In this document: in pieces, positions 1-5,181 of the stretch | How positions within the stretch are numbered: position 1 is the first letter of the stretch | How the letters are laid out: every line of letters starts with the position of its first letter | Source of the DNA: an uncultured Dialister sp. | Lineage (GTDB): Bacteria > Bacillota > Negativicutes > Veillonellales > Dialisteraceae | DNA length: 5,253 bases | Direction of reading: 5' to 3' | NCBI GenBank assembly: GCA_934216155.1 | Contig: CAKQBK010000094.1 | Span: 1-5,253, forward strand | Notes under the pieces: model-generated | The model's database searches: none | What the model was told of the DNA's origin: nothing | What the model saw: only the letters and a program-made list of their open reading frames with translations | Translations under genes and position numbers: made by a program

Positions 1-5
1 GGAGC

Positions 6-170
6 CAGAACCTTTTGATATCCAATGCATCACTATGATTCACTTATCACATCATCGCTACAGAACCTTTGCATACACACCTCATCTCCACGTTCCACTA
101 TCCATACCATCGCTACAGAACCTTCATATGCACGCTTCACTTCCATATTTCTCAAGCCACGTCACCACCA
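6..170. repeat. Degenerate 55-bp tandem repeat, three units
   Basis: The nonamer CAGAACCTT starts at 6, 61 and 116, exactly 55 bases apart. The second and third copies are preceded by the same CATCGCTA, so a 17-base identical block occurs at 53-69 and 108-124. The rest of each unit is C- and A-rich and only loosely similar. The first unit may extend left beyond the window. Short ATG-started frames cross it but have no ribosome binding site and no family resemblance, so I treat it as non-coding. The period and the lack of conserved repeats separated by unique spacers argue against CRISPR. Confidence 0.6.
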
Positions 171-173
171 CAG

Positions 174-226
174 TCCCCTAAGAGCCCCTTCCTCAGGAAG
201 GGGCAGGTTCGCTTGCGAGCCGGGGA
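174..226. repeat. GC-rich double-hairpin palindromic element
   Basis: Two hairpins lie side by side. The first is a perfect 9-bp stem, GCCCCTTCC (184-192) with GGAAGGGGC (196-204), and a TCA loop. The second pairs GGTTCGC (206-212) with GCGAGCC (215-221), with one wobble pair. An outer TCCCC (174-178) can pair with GGGGA (222-226), which would make a three-way junction. The block is far more GC-rich than the surrounding intergenic DNA. It has the look of a dispersed REP/PU-like intergenic element, but copy number cannot be judged from this window. It has no T-tract, so it is not a typical intrinsic terminator. Confidence 0.55.
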
Positions 227-340
227 TAGGCCGATGAAGAAGAGTTGTTAGACAAGCCGCTTTCGTAAATCGCCTACATCACCAAGGGTTACCGCTAGTG
301 CAAATACCGCCATAAAAAACCAATTTCTAGAGCCTAGTCA
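227..340. other. Intergenic stretch without a supported gene
   Basis: Together with the repeats on either side, this belongs to a 606-base region where I see no credible gene. The only notable item is a 21-codon minus-strand frame (248-313) starting at an ATG, which has no Shine-Dalgarno sequence. The 12-mer CCTAGTCACTAG at 333-344 recurs at 569-580. Confidence 0.5.
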
Positions 341-507
341 CTAGGGAAACACCGATTTAATCATGGTTTGAAATTATTCTTGAATTTTTATTCAAAATAA
401 GGAAAGAAAATTCGCGAATGGCGAGCTATTTAAGGATTTTCTTGACGACGTTTTGGATAAAAATTCATATAATTTCAAACTCTTTGATTAAATCAGCGTT
501 TCCCTAG
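341..507. repeat. 167-bp fold-back (MITE-like) inverted-repeat element
   Basis: The left arm (341-377) and right arm (469-507) are terminal inverted repeats. Both start CTAGGGAAAC, share GATTTAATCA and end in TTTGAAATTAT, differing by a few substitutions and a 2-base indel. Pairing continues inward: GAATTTTTAT on the left matches the ATAAAAATTC on the right, and AAGAAAAT (404-411) matches ATTTTCTT (436-443). Only about 412-435 is left as a central loop. No open frame could encode a transposase. The size, fold-back structure and terminal repeats fit a non-autonomous miniature element or a large REP-like palindrome. It may have its own borders at CTAG on both ends. A relative of its end sequence lies in the serS leader (1979-2004). 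Confidence 0.7.
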
Positions 508-524
508 ATACAAATCACCAATAT

Positions 525-564
525 AAAAAACAGCATGCAGATCCCAAAATCTACATGCCGTTTT
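525..564 (-). terminator. Intrinsic terminator of serS
   Basis: Read on the minus strand, a 16-bp stem (549-564 with 527-542, two G-U pairs, all positions paired) closes a 6-base loop and runs into six T residues (525-530). It lies 43 bases after the serS stop codon. The plus strand also shows a short T run at 561-564, so weak termination in the other direction is possible. Confidence 0.9.
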
Positions 565-568
565 ATTT

Positions 569-600
569 CCTAGTCACTAGTCACGAATCTACCAGTCACC
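569..600. repeat. Short CTAGTCAC-type tandem repeat
   Basis: TAGTCAC is repeated directly at 571-577 and 578-584, and a related CAGTCACC follows at 593-600. The 12-mer CCTAGTCACTAG at 569-580 is identical to 333-344, so two copies bracket the fold-back element and the serS terminator. The segment sits between the serS stop codon and its terminator. Confidence 0.55.
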
Positions 601-606
601 TATATA

Positions 607-1920
607 TTATTCTTTATCAGCAGGTTTAGAGCTCTTGAAGCCTTCTCTTTTACCGATAACGGTTACGCCATTCATGTATGGAACCAAAGCGTCCGGCACG
701 CGAATGGTGCCATCTGCCTGCTGATAGTTTTCCATAATGGCTGCTACGGTTCTGCCTACTGCCAGACCAGATCCGTTCAGGGTATGAACGAACTCTGGTT
801 TAGCGCCTGGTGTACGACGGAAACGAATGTTAGCGCGGCGAGCCTGGAAGTCGAGGCAGTTGGAGCAGGAAGAAATTTCTCTATATTTATTCTGGGCTGG
901 CATCCATACTTCGATATCATAGGTCTTGGCAGAGGAGAAGCCAATATCACCGGTGCAGAGGCATACTACATGGTACGGAATCTTCAGGAGCTGCAGAATC
1001 TTTTCTGCTTCTGCAGTCAAGGATTCCAATTCATCCCAGCTGTCTTCTGGTTTACAATATTTCACCATTTCTACTTTGTGGAACTGGTGCTGACGAATGA
1101 GGCCGCGGGTATCTTTACCAGCAGAACCAGCTTCTTTACGGAAGCATGGGGTCAAAGCAGTCAGATGAACCGGAAGAATATTGGCATCCAAAATTTCTCC
1201 AGAGAAATAGTTGGTCAGCGGTACTTCTGCGGTTGGGGTCATGTACATGCTTTCCCCTTCTACTTTGTACATATCATCAGCAAATTTTGGAAGCTGGCCA
1301 GTGCCCTGCATGGATTTGCCATTGATGATGTACGGCGGAATCACTTCGGTGTAGTCATTCTGCTGGGTGTGTACATCAAGCATGAAGTTATAAACTGCTC
1401 TTTCCAAACGAGCTGCCTGGGACAGATAGAAATAGAAACGCGCACCGGATACTTTACCCGCTCTTTCAGCATCCAGGATGCCAAGGGTATCCCCCAGTTC
1501 ATAATGTGCTTTGATTGGGAAATCAAATGTCGGGATTTCGCCCCATTTACGAACTTCCGGGTTTTCGCTGTCATCTTTGCCTACCGGCACAGACTTATCG
1601 CACATATTCGGGATGTGAAGAAGCAGTTCATTCAGTTTGGTTTCTACTTCATTCAGTTCTTTATCAATATCAGCGATCTTCTTGCCCACTTCACGCATAG
1701 CAGCGATAGCATCTGCTGCATCTTCACCATTTTTCTTAGCCTGGGCAATTTTCTTGGATTCCGCATTCTTTTCGCTCTTCAGTGCTTCGGTCTGCTGCAA
1801 AAGTTCTCTTCTCTTTTCATCCAGTGCCAGCACTTCATCCAAATCGAATGGATTGTGACGATTCTGCAGATTGGTTTTTACTTCTTCTGCATGATCTCTG
1901 ATAAATTTCATGTCTAACAT
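607..1920 (-). CDS. serS: Seryl-tRNA synthetase (class II)
   Basis: This cytoplasmic enzyme activates serine with ATP and charges tRNA-Ser; the seryl-tRNA is also the precursor for selenocysteine. The 437-residue length is normal for bacterial SerRS. Residues about 1-105 form the Lys/Glu/Ala-rich N-terminal domain, whose antiparallel coiled coil (about 28-102) contacts the tRNA long variable arm. The class II core follows, with [10 protein letters not shown] (228-237), motif 2 beginning [14 protein letters not shown] (260-273) and motif 3 [18 protein letters not shown] (383-400) with its ATP-binding Arg390. [13 protein letters not shown] (350-362) is also typical of the family. The start at 1920 is supported by AAAGGAG eight bases upstream and by the family-typical MLDMKFIR opening. 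The gene has its own promoter, a T-box leader and a terminator, so it appears monocistronic. A long hairpin lies in the leader just before the ribosome binding site. All catalytic motifs look intact. Confidence 0.98.
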   Translation of the reverse strand: MLDMKFIRDHAEEVKTNLQNRHNPFDLDEVLALDEKRRELLQQTEALKSEKNAESKKIAQAKKNGEDAADAIAAMREVGKKIADIDKELNEVETKLNELLLHIPNMCDKSVPVGKDDSENPEVRKWGEIPTFDFPIKAHYELGDTLGILDAERAGKVSGARFYFYLSQAARLERAVYNFMLDVHTQQNDYTEVIPPYIINGKSMQGTGQLPKFADDMYKVEGESMYMTPTAEVPLTNYFSGEILDANILPVHLTALTPCFRKEAGSAGKDTRGLIRQHQFHKVEMVKYCKPEDSWDELESLTAEAEKILQLLKIPYHVVCLCTGDIGFSSAKTYDIEVWMPAQNKYREISSCSNCLDFQARRANIRFRRTPGAKPEFVHTLNGSGLAVGRTVAAIMENYQQADGTIRVPDALVPYMNGVTVIGKREGFKSSKPADKE

Positions 1921-1942
1921 AGGTATCTCTCCTTTGAAATAA

Positions 1943-2044
1943 TTGTTGATGGTTGTTGGTTGGCAGTTGTTAAGGAAGCCATGATTAAATCAGTGTTTCC
2001 TTAGAAAAATATCCAAACAACTAACAACCAACAACTACCAACAA
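1943..2044. repeat. Long imperfect inverted repeat in the serS leader
   Basis: Two 29-base arms, 1943-1971 and 2016-2044, are complementary at 25 of 29 positions and are built from GTTGTTGG / CCAACAAC words. Inside them, TAAGGAA (1971-1977) pairs with TTCCTTA (1997-2003), closing on the small dyad TGATT-A-AATCA (1982-1992). The minus-strand sequence of 1979-2004 matches the left end of the 341-507 element at 24 of 26 positions. The structure lies after the T-box terminator and about 17 bases before the serS Shine-Dalgarno, so every full-length serS mRNA would carry it. It may be a small inserted or decayed repeat, an mRNA structural element, or both. Confidence 0.7.
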
Positions 2045-2054
2045 AATAAGCAAA

Positions 2055-2086
2055 TAAAAAAACTCCATCCCTCCATGGGACGAAGT
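2055..2086 (-). terminator. Regulated terminator of the serS T-box
   Basis: On the minus strand, ACTTCGTCCC (2086-2077) pairs over 10 bp (two G-U pairs) with GGGATGGAGT (2071-2062) around a 5-base loop, followed by seven T residues. The 5' arm shares CGTCCC with the antiterminator, so the two folds exclude each other. Confidence 0.93.
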
Positions 2087-2258
2087 CATCGCGGTGCCAC
2101 CCAAATTGCTTAAGCCAGCTCTATAGTTCGTATCGGTTACCAACCGTCCGATTCTTCACCGGCCGCTCCTGAGTGGAAACTTTCTCTTCTGCCAGGGTTC
2201 TCACCAACCACCCTGTCTCTGAAAGACATCTGAAAAAGATTTTCTCTTTCCCTGCGTT
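2055..2258 (-). promoter_or_regulatory. Serine T-box riboswitch leader of serS
   Basis: The transcript from about 2258 carries the hallmark T-box sequence GGGUGGCACCGCG (2102-2090 on the minus strand). A T-box leader senses uncharged tRNA: the specifier codon pairs with the anticodon, and the free acceptor end pairs with the UGGN bulge, stabilising an antiterminator. Here the bulge is UGGC (2099-2096), which complements the GCCA end of tRNA-Ser (discriminator G73). Stem I shows the typical distal segment GGUUGGUGAGAACC within 2209-2195. UCC at 2177-2175, a serine codon on the 3' side of stem I, is the probable specifier. A stem-III-like hairpin lies at about 2152-2131. The antiterminator pairing GGG/CCC and GCG/CGU uses bases 2077-2082, which are also part of the terminator stem. 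Serine starvation should therefore raise serS readthrough. Confidence 0.95.
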
Positions 2259-2264
2259 GTTCCT

Positions 2265-2293
2265 ATTATAGCCACTTGCGTTAGAGTTTGCAA
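2265..2293 (-). promoter_or_regulatory. Promoter of serS (sigma-A type)
   Basis: On the minus strand, TTGCAA (2293-2288) and a perfect TATAAT (2270-2265) are 17 bases apart. The predicted start at about 2258-2260 falls just before T-box stem I, which agrees well with the leader boundary. Confidence 0.88.
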
Positions 2294-2355
2294 GGGGAAA
2301 AATCATTTGGGATGGATAGCAGCACATCAAAATGATATAGTACCGCAAAGTTATA

Positions 2356-2540
2356 AAGGTTATTATTCTACTGACTTCTATTTCAAACATACCTTTTATA
2401 CCACCTATCGCCAGGTTAAAAAGGGTTATTTAGAGGGTTATGAGAAAAGCAAGGTTATGGGAAGAACATAACCTTTTATAACCTTGATGTTAGCGAGCCA
2501 AGTGCCATGATTAGCACAGAAGTCAGCAGAATAATAACCT
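2356..2540. repeat. Cluster of RGGTTAT motifs upstream of the serS promoter
   Basis: AAGGTTAT or AGGGTTAT occurs in plus orientation at 2356-2363, 2422-2429, 2434-2441 and 2451-2458. It occurs in the opposite orientation (ATAACCTT) at 2468-2475 and 2478-2485, with a partial ATAACCT at 2534-2540. AAGGTTATG (2451-2459) and CATAACCTT (2467-2475) form a perfect 9-bp dyad with a 7-base gap. The two inverted copies are 10 bases apart, about one helical turn. No credible gene lies in this roughly 250-base stretch between the rsmA terminator and the serS promoter. It could be a multi-site protein-binding region or a decayed repeat; no binding protein can be named. Confidence 0.5.
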
Positions 2541-2573
2541 AAAAAAGTAGGCAAGGTCTCCCCTGCCTACTTT
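2541..2573 (-). terminator. Intrinsic terminator after rsmA
   Basis: On the minus strand, AAAGTAGGCA (2573-2564) pairs perfectly with TGCCTACTTT (2553-2544) around a 10-base loop, and six T residues follow (2546-2541). It starts one base after the rsmA stop codon and closes the three-gene operon. Confidence 0.93.
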
Positions 2574-2574
2574 C

Positions 2575-3432
2575 TTACTTATGTATAATCTCATACCATG
2601 CATCCGCTAAGCGGCCATATTCTTCCATAGAGAATGTTTCCCCTCGGCGACTGCCATCAATTTCTGCTTTTTCCAGAATGGTTTTCACATCATCGGCTGC
2701 AATGCCGCCAGCTTTCATGGCGTTGGTAAATACTTTGCGCCGCTGTCCAAAACCCATTTTCACCAAGCTGAAGAACAGTTTGCGATCTTTCACATCCACG
2801 GCCGTTTTTTCTCTACGCTTGATTTTAAGAACCGTAGAGGTTACCTGTGGCCGCGGAATGAAAGCAGTCGGCGGGATGTCGAGAACCCGTTCTGCGGTGC
2901 AATCAAATTGTACCGCCAGGGTCAGTGCCCCGTAATCTTTGGAACCCGGCTCTGCCAAAATACGATCCGCCACTTCTTTTTGCATCATGAAAACAAACAG
3001 AGAAATGGGAAGTCCAGATTGAATCAACGTCAGAAGAATTGGGGTAGTCACATAGTACGGCAAGTTGGCCGCACAGTGCCATTCCTTATCTCCCAAAATG
3101 GTTTTCAAATTTGCTTTCAGCACATCTTCATAAATGATATGAATATTTTTGTAATGTTCCAAGGTATGGTCCAAGACCCGTTTCAAGCTCTGGTCCAACT
3201 CAAAAGCAGTCACATCTGCTCCTGTTTCTGCCAAAGCTTGTGTCAAAGTACCGATACCGGCACCGATTTCCATAACCGGTGTTCCCTCGGAAAGTTCTGC
3301 TGCCTCCGCTATGGCAGCCACCACATCAGGCCGAATCAGAAAATTCTGACCCAGACGGTGTTTGGCATGGATGCCAAATCGTTTGATGACATACTGTACA
3401 ACTTGGCGATCTGCTAAATTTGCATCTAACAT
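2575..3432 (-). CDS. rsmA: 16S rRNA dimethyladenosine transferase RsmA (KsgA)
   Basis: The enzyme uses S-adenosylmethionine to dimethylate the two adjacent adenosines (A1518 and A1519, E. coli numbering) in the 3'-terminal hairpin of 16S rRNA late in 30S assembly. In the 285-residue product I see QNFL (29-32), the SAM-binding motif EIGAGIGTLT (55-64), acidic Glu78 in FELD, Asp103 in YEDVLK, the catalytic motif NLPYY (123-127), FIPRPQVTS (191-199) and the C-terminal domain with MGFGQRRK (226-233). An in-frame start 13 codons earlier (3471) is possible, but I prefer 3432: AAGGAG lies five bases before it, the product then matches the family's usual length, and the ATG overlaps the rnmV stop by 7 bp as in translational coupling. 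No key residue is missing. Confidence 0.97.
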   Translation of the reverse strand: MLDANLADRQVVQYVIKRFGIHAKHRLGQNFLIRPDVVAAIAEAAELSEGTPVMEIGAGIGTLTQALAETGADVTAFELDQSLKRVLDHTLEHYKNIHIIYEDVLKANLKTILGDKEWHCAANLPYYVTTPILLTLIQSGLPISLFVFMMQKEVADRILAEPGSKDYGALTLAVQFDCTAERVLDIPPTAFIPRPQVTSTVLKIKRREKTAVDVKDRKLFFSLVKMGFGQRRKVFTNAMKAGGIAADDVKTILEKAEIDGSRRGETFSMEEYGRLADAWYEIIHK

Positions 3433-3974
3433 GTAGGCTCCTTCCGGCATGCATCCAATGCCTTTTCCCACTCATCACGAGTAATGCCGAAATGGTTCAG
3501 CCGTTTCAAAAACTGCTTACTATTTCCGTAACCAATTCCCAGAAGGGCACCCATTCTAGCTCTACGTTCTGCTGAATCAGAACGACCAGACAGGCCTGCA
3601 TCAAAAATATCATTCACAGAAAATACATTAGAATCTTCTTGATACAGAATACGAAGAACACCCAGTGCTTTCCTAATCGATTCTGGCGATGCATCTTCGA
3701 TGCCTACATCATCCGCTGTGGAGGCTTCTGATTTCGGTACAAAGGCATGAAGTGCTTTAGGAAATAATTTTGCCAGCCGCTGGCGGATTCGTTCTCCCGG
3801 GCCATCCGGATCGGTCAAAATGATGATGCCTCTTTTTTCATAGGCATGTCTGATTTGTTCAATCGTTTCTTTTCGGAGAGCAAATCCCTCGGTGGCAATC
3901 ATGTCCGCTTCTACAGCTCGGCTTACTCTAGCAATATCTGATTTTCCCTCTACTACAATGACTTGCTTAATCAT
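3426..3974 (-). CDS. rnmV: Ribonuclease M5 (5S rRNA maturation)
   Basis: RNase M5 cuts double-stranded 5S rRNA precursor, in B. subtilis with ribosomal protein L18 as helper, to give mature 5S rRNA. The 182-residue length is close to the roughly 186 of B. subtilis. A Toprim domain fills residues 1 to about 95: the catalytic Glu9 in VVEGKSD and the metal-binding DPDGPG (55-60) are both present, and GIEDAS (91-96) is typical. The C-terminal part holds LSGRSDSAERRARMGALLGI (128-147) and NSKQFLKRLNHFGI, the conserved tail domain of this family. The ATG at 3974 is one base after the regulator's stop codon; the Shine-Dalgarno is weak (AAGAGA), so translational coupling is likely. The 3' end overlaps rsmA. 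Toprim primases are the only likely confusion, and length and tail rule them out. Confidence 0.95.
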   Translation of the reverse strand: MIKQVIVVEGKSDIARVSRAVEADMIATEGFALRKETIEQIRHAYEKRGIIILTDPDGPGERIRQRLAKLFPKALHAFVPKSEASTADDVGIEDASPESIRKALGVLRILYQEDSNVFSVNDIFDAGLSGRSDSAERRARMGALLGIGYGNSKQFLKRLNHFGITRDEWEKALDACRKEPTC

Positions 3975-3975
3975 A

Positions 3976-4656
3976 TCAGTCTCTTGCTACGTAACCGATA
4001 CCACGGACAGTGTGAATATATTTCTTGCCCACTTTTTCATCGATTTTGCTGCGCAGGTAACGAACATATACGTCTACGATATTGGTTTTACCTGCATAGC
4101 CATAACCCCATACCTTTTCCAGAATTTCTTCCCTCTTCATGACGCGGTTCTTATTCTGTGCCAAAAACAGGAGCAAATCAAATTCTTTCTTTGTGAGGTC
4201 CACCACTTCATCCCCAGCACGCACTTCATGACGTTCTGGATAAATGGAAAGATCCCCAATGGTAAAGGATGGATCTACTACAATTTTTGGTTCTTCATGA
4301 CGACGAAGAGCGGAACGAATACGAGCAATCAATTCTTTGGTCGCATATGGCTTGGTCATGTAGTCATCGGCGCCTGCATTGAGGGCATTGACTTTTGCAT
4401 CCACACTGCTGTCTTCAGAAATATAAATCACCGGAATTGGGCTGATTTCTCTCACTTCGCCCAGAATTTCATGTCCATCTTTCAGTGGTTCATCGGGATC
4501 CAAAAGAATCAGATCCACCTGACGCTGTCCAGCCAGGTCTACCGCAGAATCGCCAGTGTTGTCCACCAGGCAAGAAAATCCTTCTTCTTCTAATTTCAGC
4601 TGCATGAAGCGGCTCACACTTGGGTCATGTTCAATAATTAATACACAGTTTCTCAT
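3976..4656 (-). CDS. OmpR/PhoB-family response regulator with altered acidic pocket
   Basis: This 226-residue protein is a predicted DNA-binding transcription regulator. The receiver domain (about 1-118) keeps the phosphoacceptor Asp53 in LLDPDEPLKDG, Ser80, Tyr99 and Lys102 (TKPY), plus the GADDY segment of the dimer face. The winged-helix domain (about 130-226) shows LTKKEFDLLLFLAQN, the recognition-helix region NIVDVYVRYLRSKID and the closing YIHTVRGIGYV hairpin. Position 10, normally the Asp that binds Mg2+ (PhoB Asp10), is His, in the sequence IIEHDP; Glu9 is kept. The usual hydrophobic residues after Asp53 are replaced by Pro-Asp-Glu. Phosphorylation may therefore be weak or different. 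The start at 4656 is supported by GGAGG eight bases upstream. rnmV follows after one base, and no histidine kinase is present in the window. The exact orthologue is not recognisable. Confidence 0.92.
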   Translation of the reverse strand: MRNCVLIIEHDPSVSRFMQLKLEEEGFSCLVDNTGDSAVDLAGQRQVDLILLDPDEPLKDGHEILGEVREISPIPVIYISEDSSVDAKVNALNAGADDYMTKPYATKELIARIRSALRRHEEPKIVVDPSFTIGDLSIYPERHEVRAGDEVVDLTKKEFDLLLFLAQNKNRVMKREEILEKVWGYGYAGKTNIVDVYVRYLRSKIDEKVGKKYIHTVRGIGYVARD

Positions 4657-4697
4657 TTAAAGGTCCTCCAATAGCAAAAAACAAAAAGGAAATCCAA

Positions 4698-4765
4698 TCA
4701 CGTCGGTGTCAAATGTTATTATTATTGGTTTTGTTGTTGTTATTATAAAAGTATGAACGACGTGA
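4698..4765. repeat. Inverted repeat in the 5' UTR of the regulator operon
   Basis: TCACGTCG (4698-4705) and CGACGTGA (4758-4765) are perfect 8-base inverted copies 52 bases apart. The gap is low-complexity TTA/TTG sequence. Both lie in the roughly 140-base leader between the predicted start (about 4799) and the regulator's ribosome binding site. They could pair in the mRNA or serve as two operator half-sites, possibly for autoregulation. Another TATAAT on the minus strand (4747-4742) sits in the gap but lacks a good -35. Confidence 0.5.
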
Positions 4766-4805
4766 AAGTAAAAGAGCAATAAGGTGTTATTTTCCTCTCA
4801 TGAAC

Positions 4806-4833
4806 ATCATACCATAGCTTTAATCTTTTGCAA
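4806..4833 (-). promoter_or_regulatory. Promoter of the regulator-rnmV-rsmA operon
   Basis: On the minus strand, TTGCAA (4833-4828) and TATGAT (4811-4806) are 16 bases apart, and TGG directly before the -10 makes an extended -10 element. A-tracts just upstream (about 4837-4862) could act as an UP element. The predicted leader is about 140 bases long. Confidence 0.7.
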
Positions 4834-5018
4834 GCCCTTCCTTTTAAAAAAATGAATTTTTCATGAATGAATTGCCGACTATCATTCTCAATTAAAAGTG
4901 CGATTTTTTGTATTAAATGAAAATGGTCAATTTATATTCTCTGTATTTATCGAATAGTTCACAACCATAAATTTATTAATTCAATTTCTAATTTTTAAGA
5001 CACATATAGATATTTATC
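4834..5018. other. AT-rich intergenic region, no gene seen
   Basis: I find no coding frame with a ribosome binding site on either strand from here to the right edge. The sequence is strongly AT-rich with several A/T tracts. The structured elements farther right are listed separately. Confidence 0.5.
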
Positions 5019-5049
5019 TTGAAATACCTATACCCCCCATAGGTATAAA
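5019..5049 (+). promoter_or_regulatory. Possible regulated promoter with a C6-centred dyad operator
   Basis: A perfect 8-base dyad, ATACCTAT (5024-5031) and ATAGGTAT (5039-5046), surrounds ACCCCCC. On the plus strand, TTGAAA (5019-5024) and TATAAA (5044-5049) flank it with a 19-base spacer whose centre lies within one base of the dyad centre. A C/G tract inside AT-rich inverted arms is typical of CsoR/RcnR/CstR-family operators, while a 19-base spacer with a centred dyad is typical of MerR-family promoters. I cannot decide between them. Any target gene would lie to the right, outside the window. Confidence 0.45.
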
Positions 5050-5058
5050 ACTTTTCTA

Positions 5059-5110
5059 TTATTCACTTTTTATTAGATTAATATGTGAGGCTAATAGACA
5101 AAGTGAATGA
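5059..5110. repeat. Interrupted hairpin-forming inverted repeat
   Basis: ATTCACTTT (5061-5069) pairs with AAAGTGAAT (5100-5108), and TATTAG (5071-5076) pairs with CTAATA (5091-5096), around a 14-base loop. One wobble and one A-T pair extend the base. No T-tract follows on either strand, so it is not a normal terminator. It would lie at the 5' end of any transcript from the dyad promoter at 5019-5049. Confidence 0.55.
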
Positions 5111-5181
5111 AATGTATCGCCATAGCCACATAGAAATATAATAGTATGTCATACATGAGACGATCTCTTATGAGCTAAAGT

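Noticed and set aside
6..124. CRISPR array from the 55-base periodic repeat
   Set aside because: The conserved part is only 9-17 bases, the spacers are similar to each other, and no cas gene is near.
25..251. Two overlapping short plus-strand frames (70 and 60 codons)
   Set aside because: They run through tandem repeat and hairpin DNA, lack ribosome binding sites and have low-complexity products.
248..313. 21-codon minus-strand frame starting at an ATG
   Set aside because: There is no ribosome binding site and no recognisable product; it probably lies in dispersed repeat DNA.
442..473. Plus-strand promoter inside the fold-back element (TTGACG and TATAAT)
   Set aside because: The 20-base spacer is too long for a normal sigma-A promoter, and the boxes are part of the inverted-repeat sequence.
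784..1917. Long plus-strand open frame of 377 codons
   Set aside because: It lies wholly antisense to serS, whose motifs are unmistakable, and its product is rich in Phe, Cys and Ile without any recognisable domain. It is a by-product of codon usage on the other strand.
2121..2390. Minus-strand open frame of 89 codons
   Set aside because: It crosses the serS promoter and T-box stem I, whose RNA signals explain the sequence better, and it has no family resemblance.
3433..3471. Longer N-terminus for RsmA starting at 3471
   Set aside because: The start at 3432 has AAGGAG at ideal spacing and gives a family-typical N-terminus; the extra 13 residues overlap rnmV and have no counterpart that I recognise.
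3892..4593. Plus-strand open frame of 233 codons
   Set aside because: It is antisense to the response regulator and the start of rnmV, with no domain and implausible composition.
5149..5173. Hairpin TCATA/TATGA with inner GAGA/TCTC as a terminator
   Set aside because: The stem is short and interrupted, and no T-tract follows on either strand.
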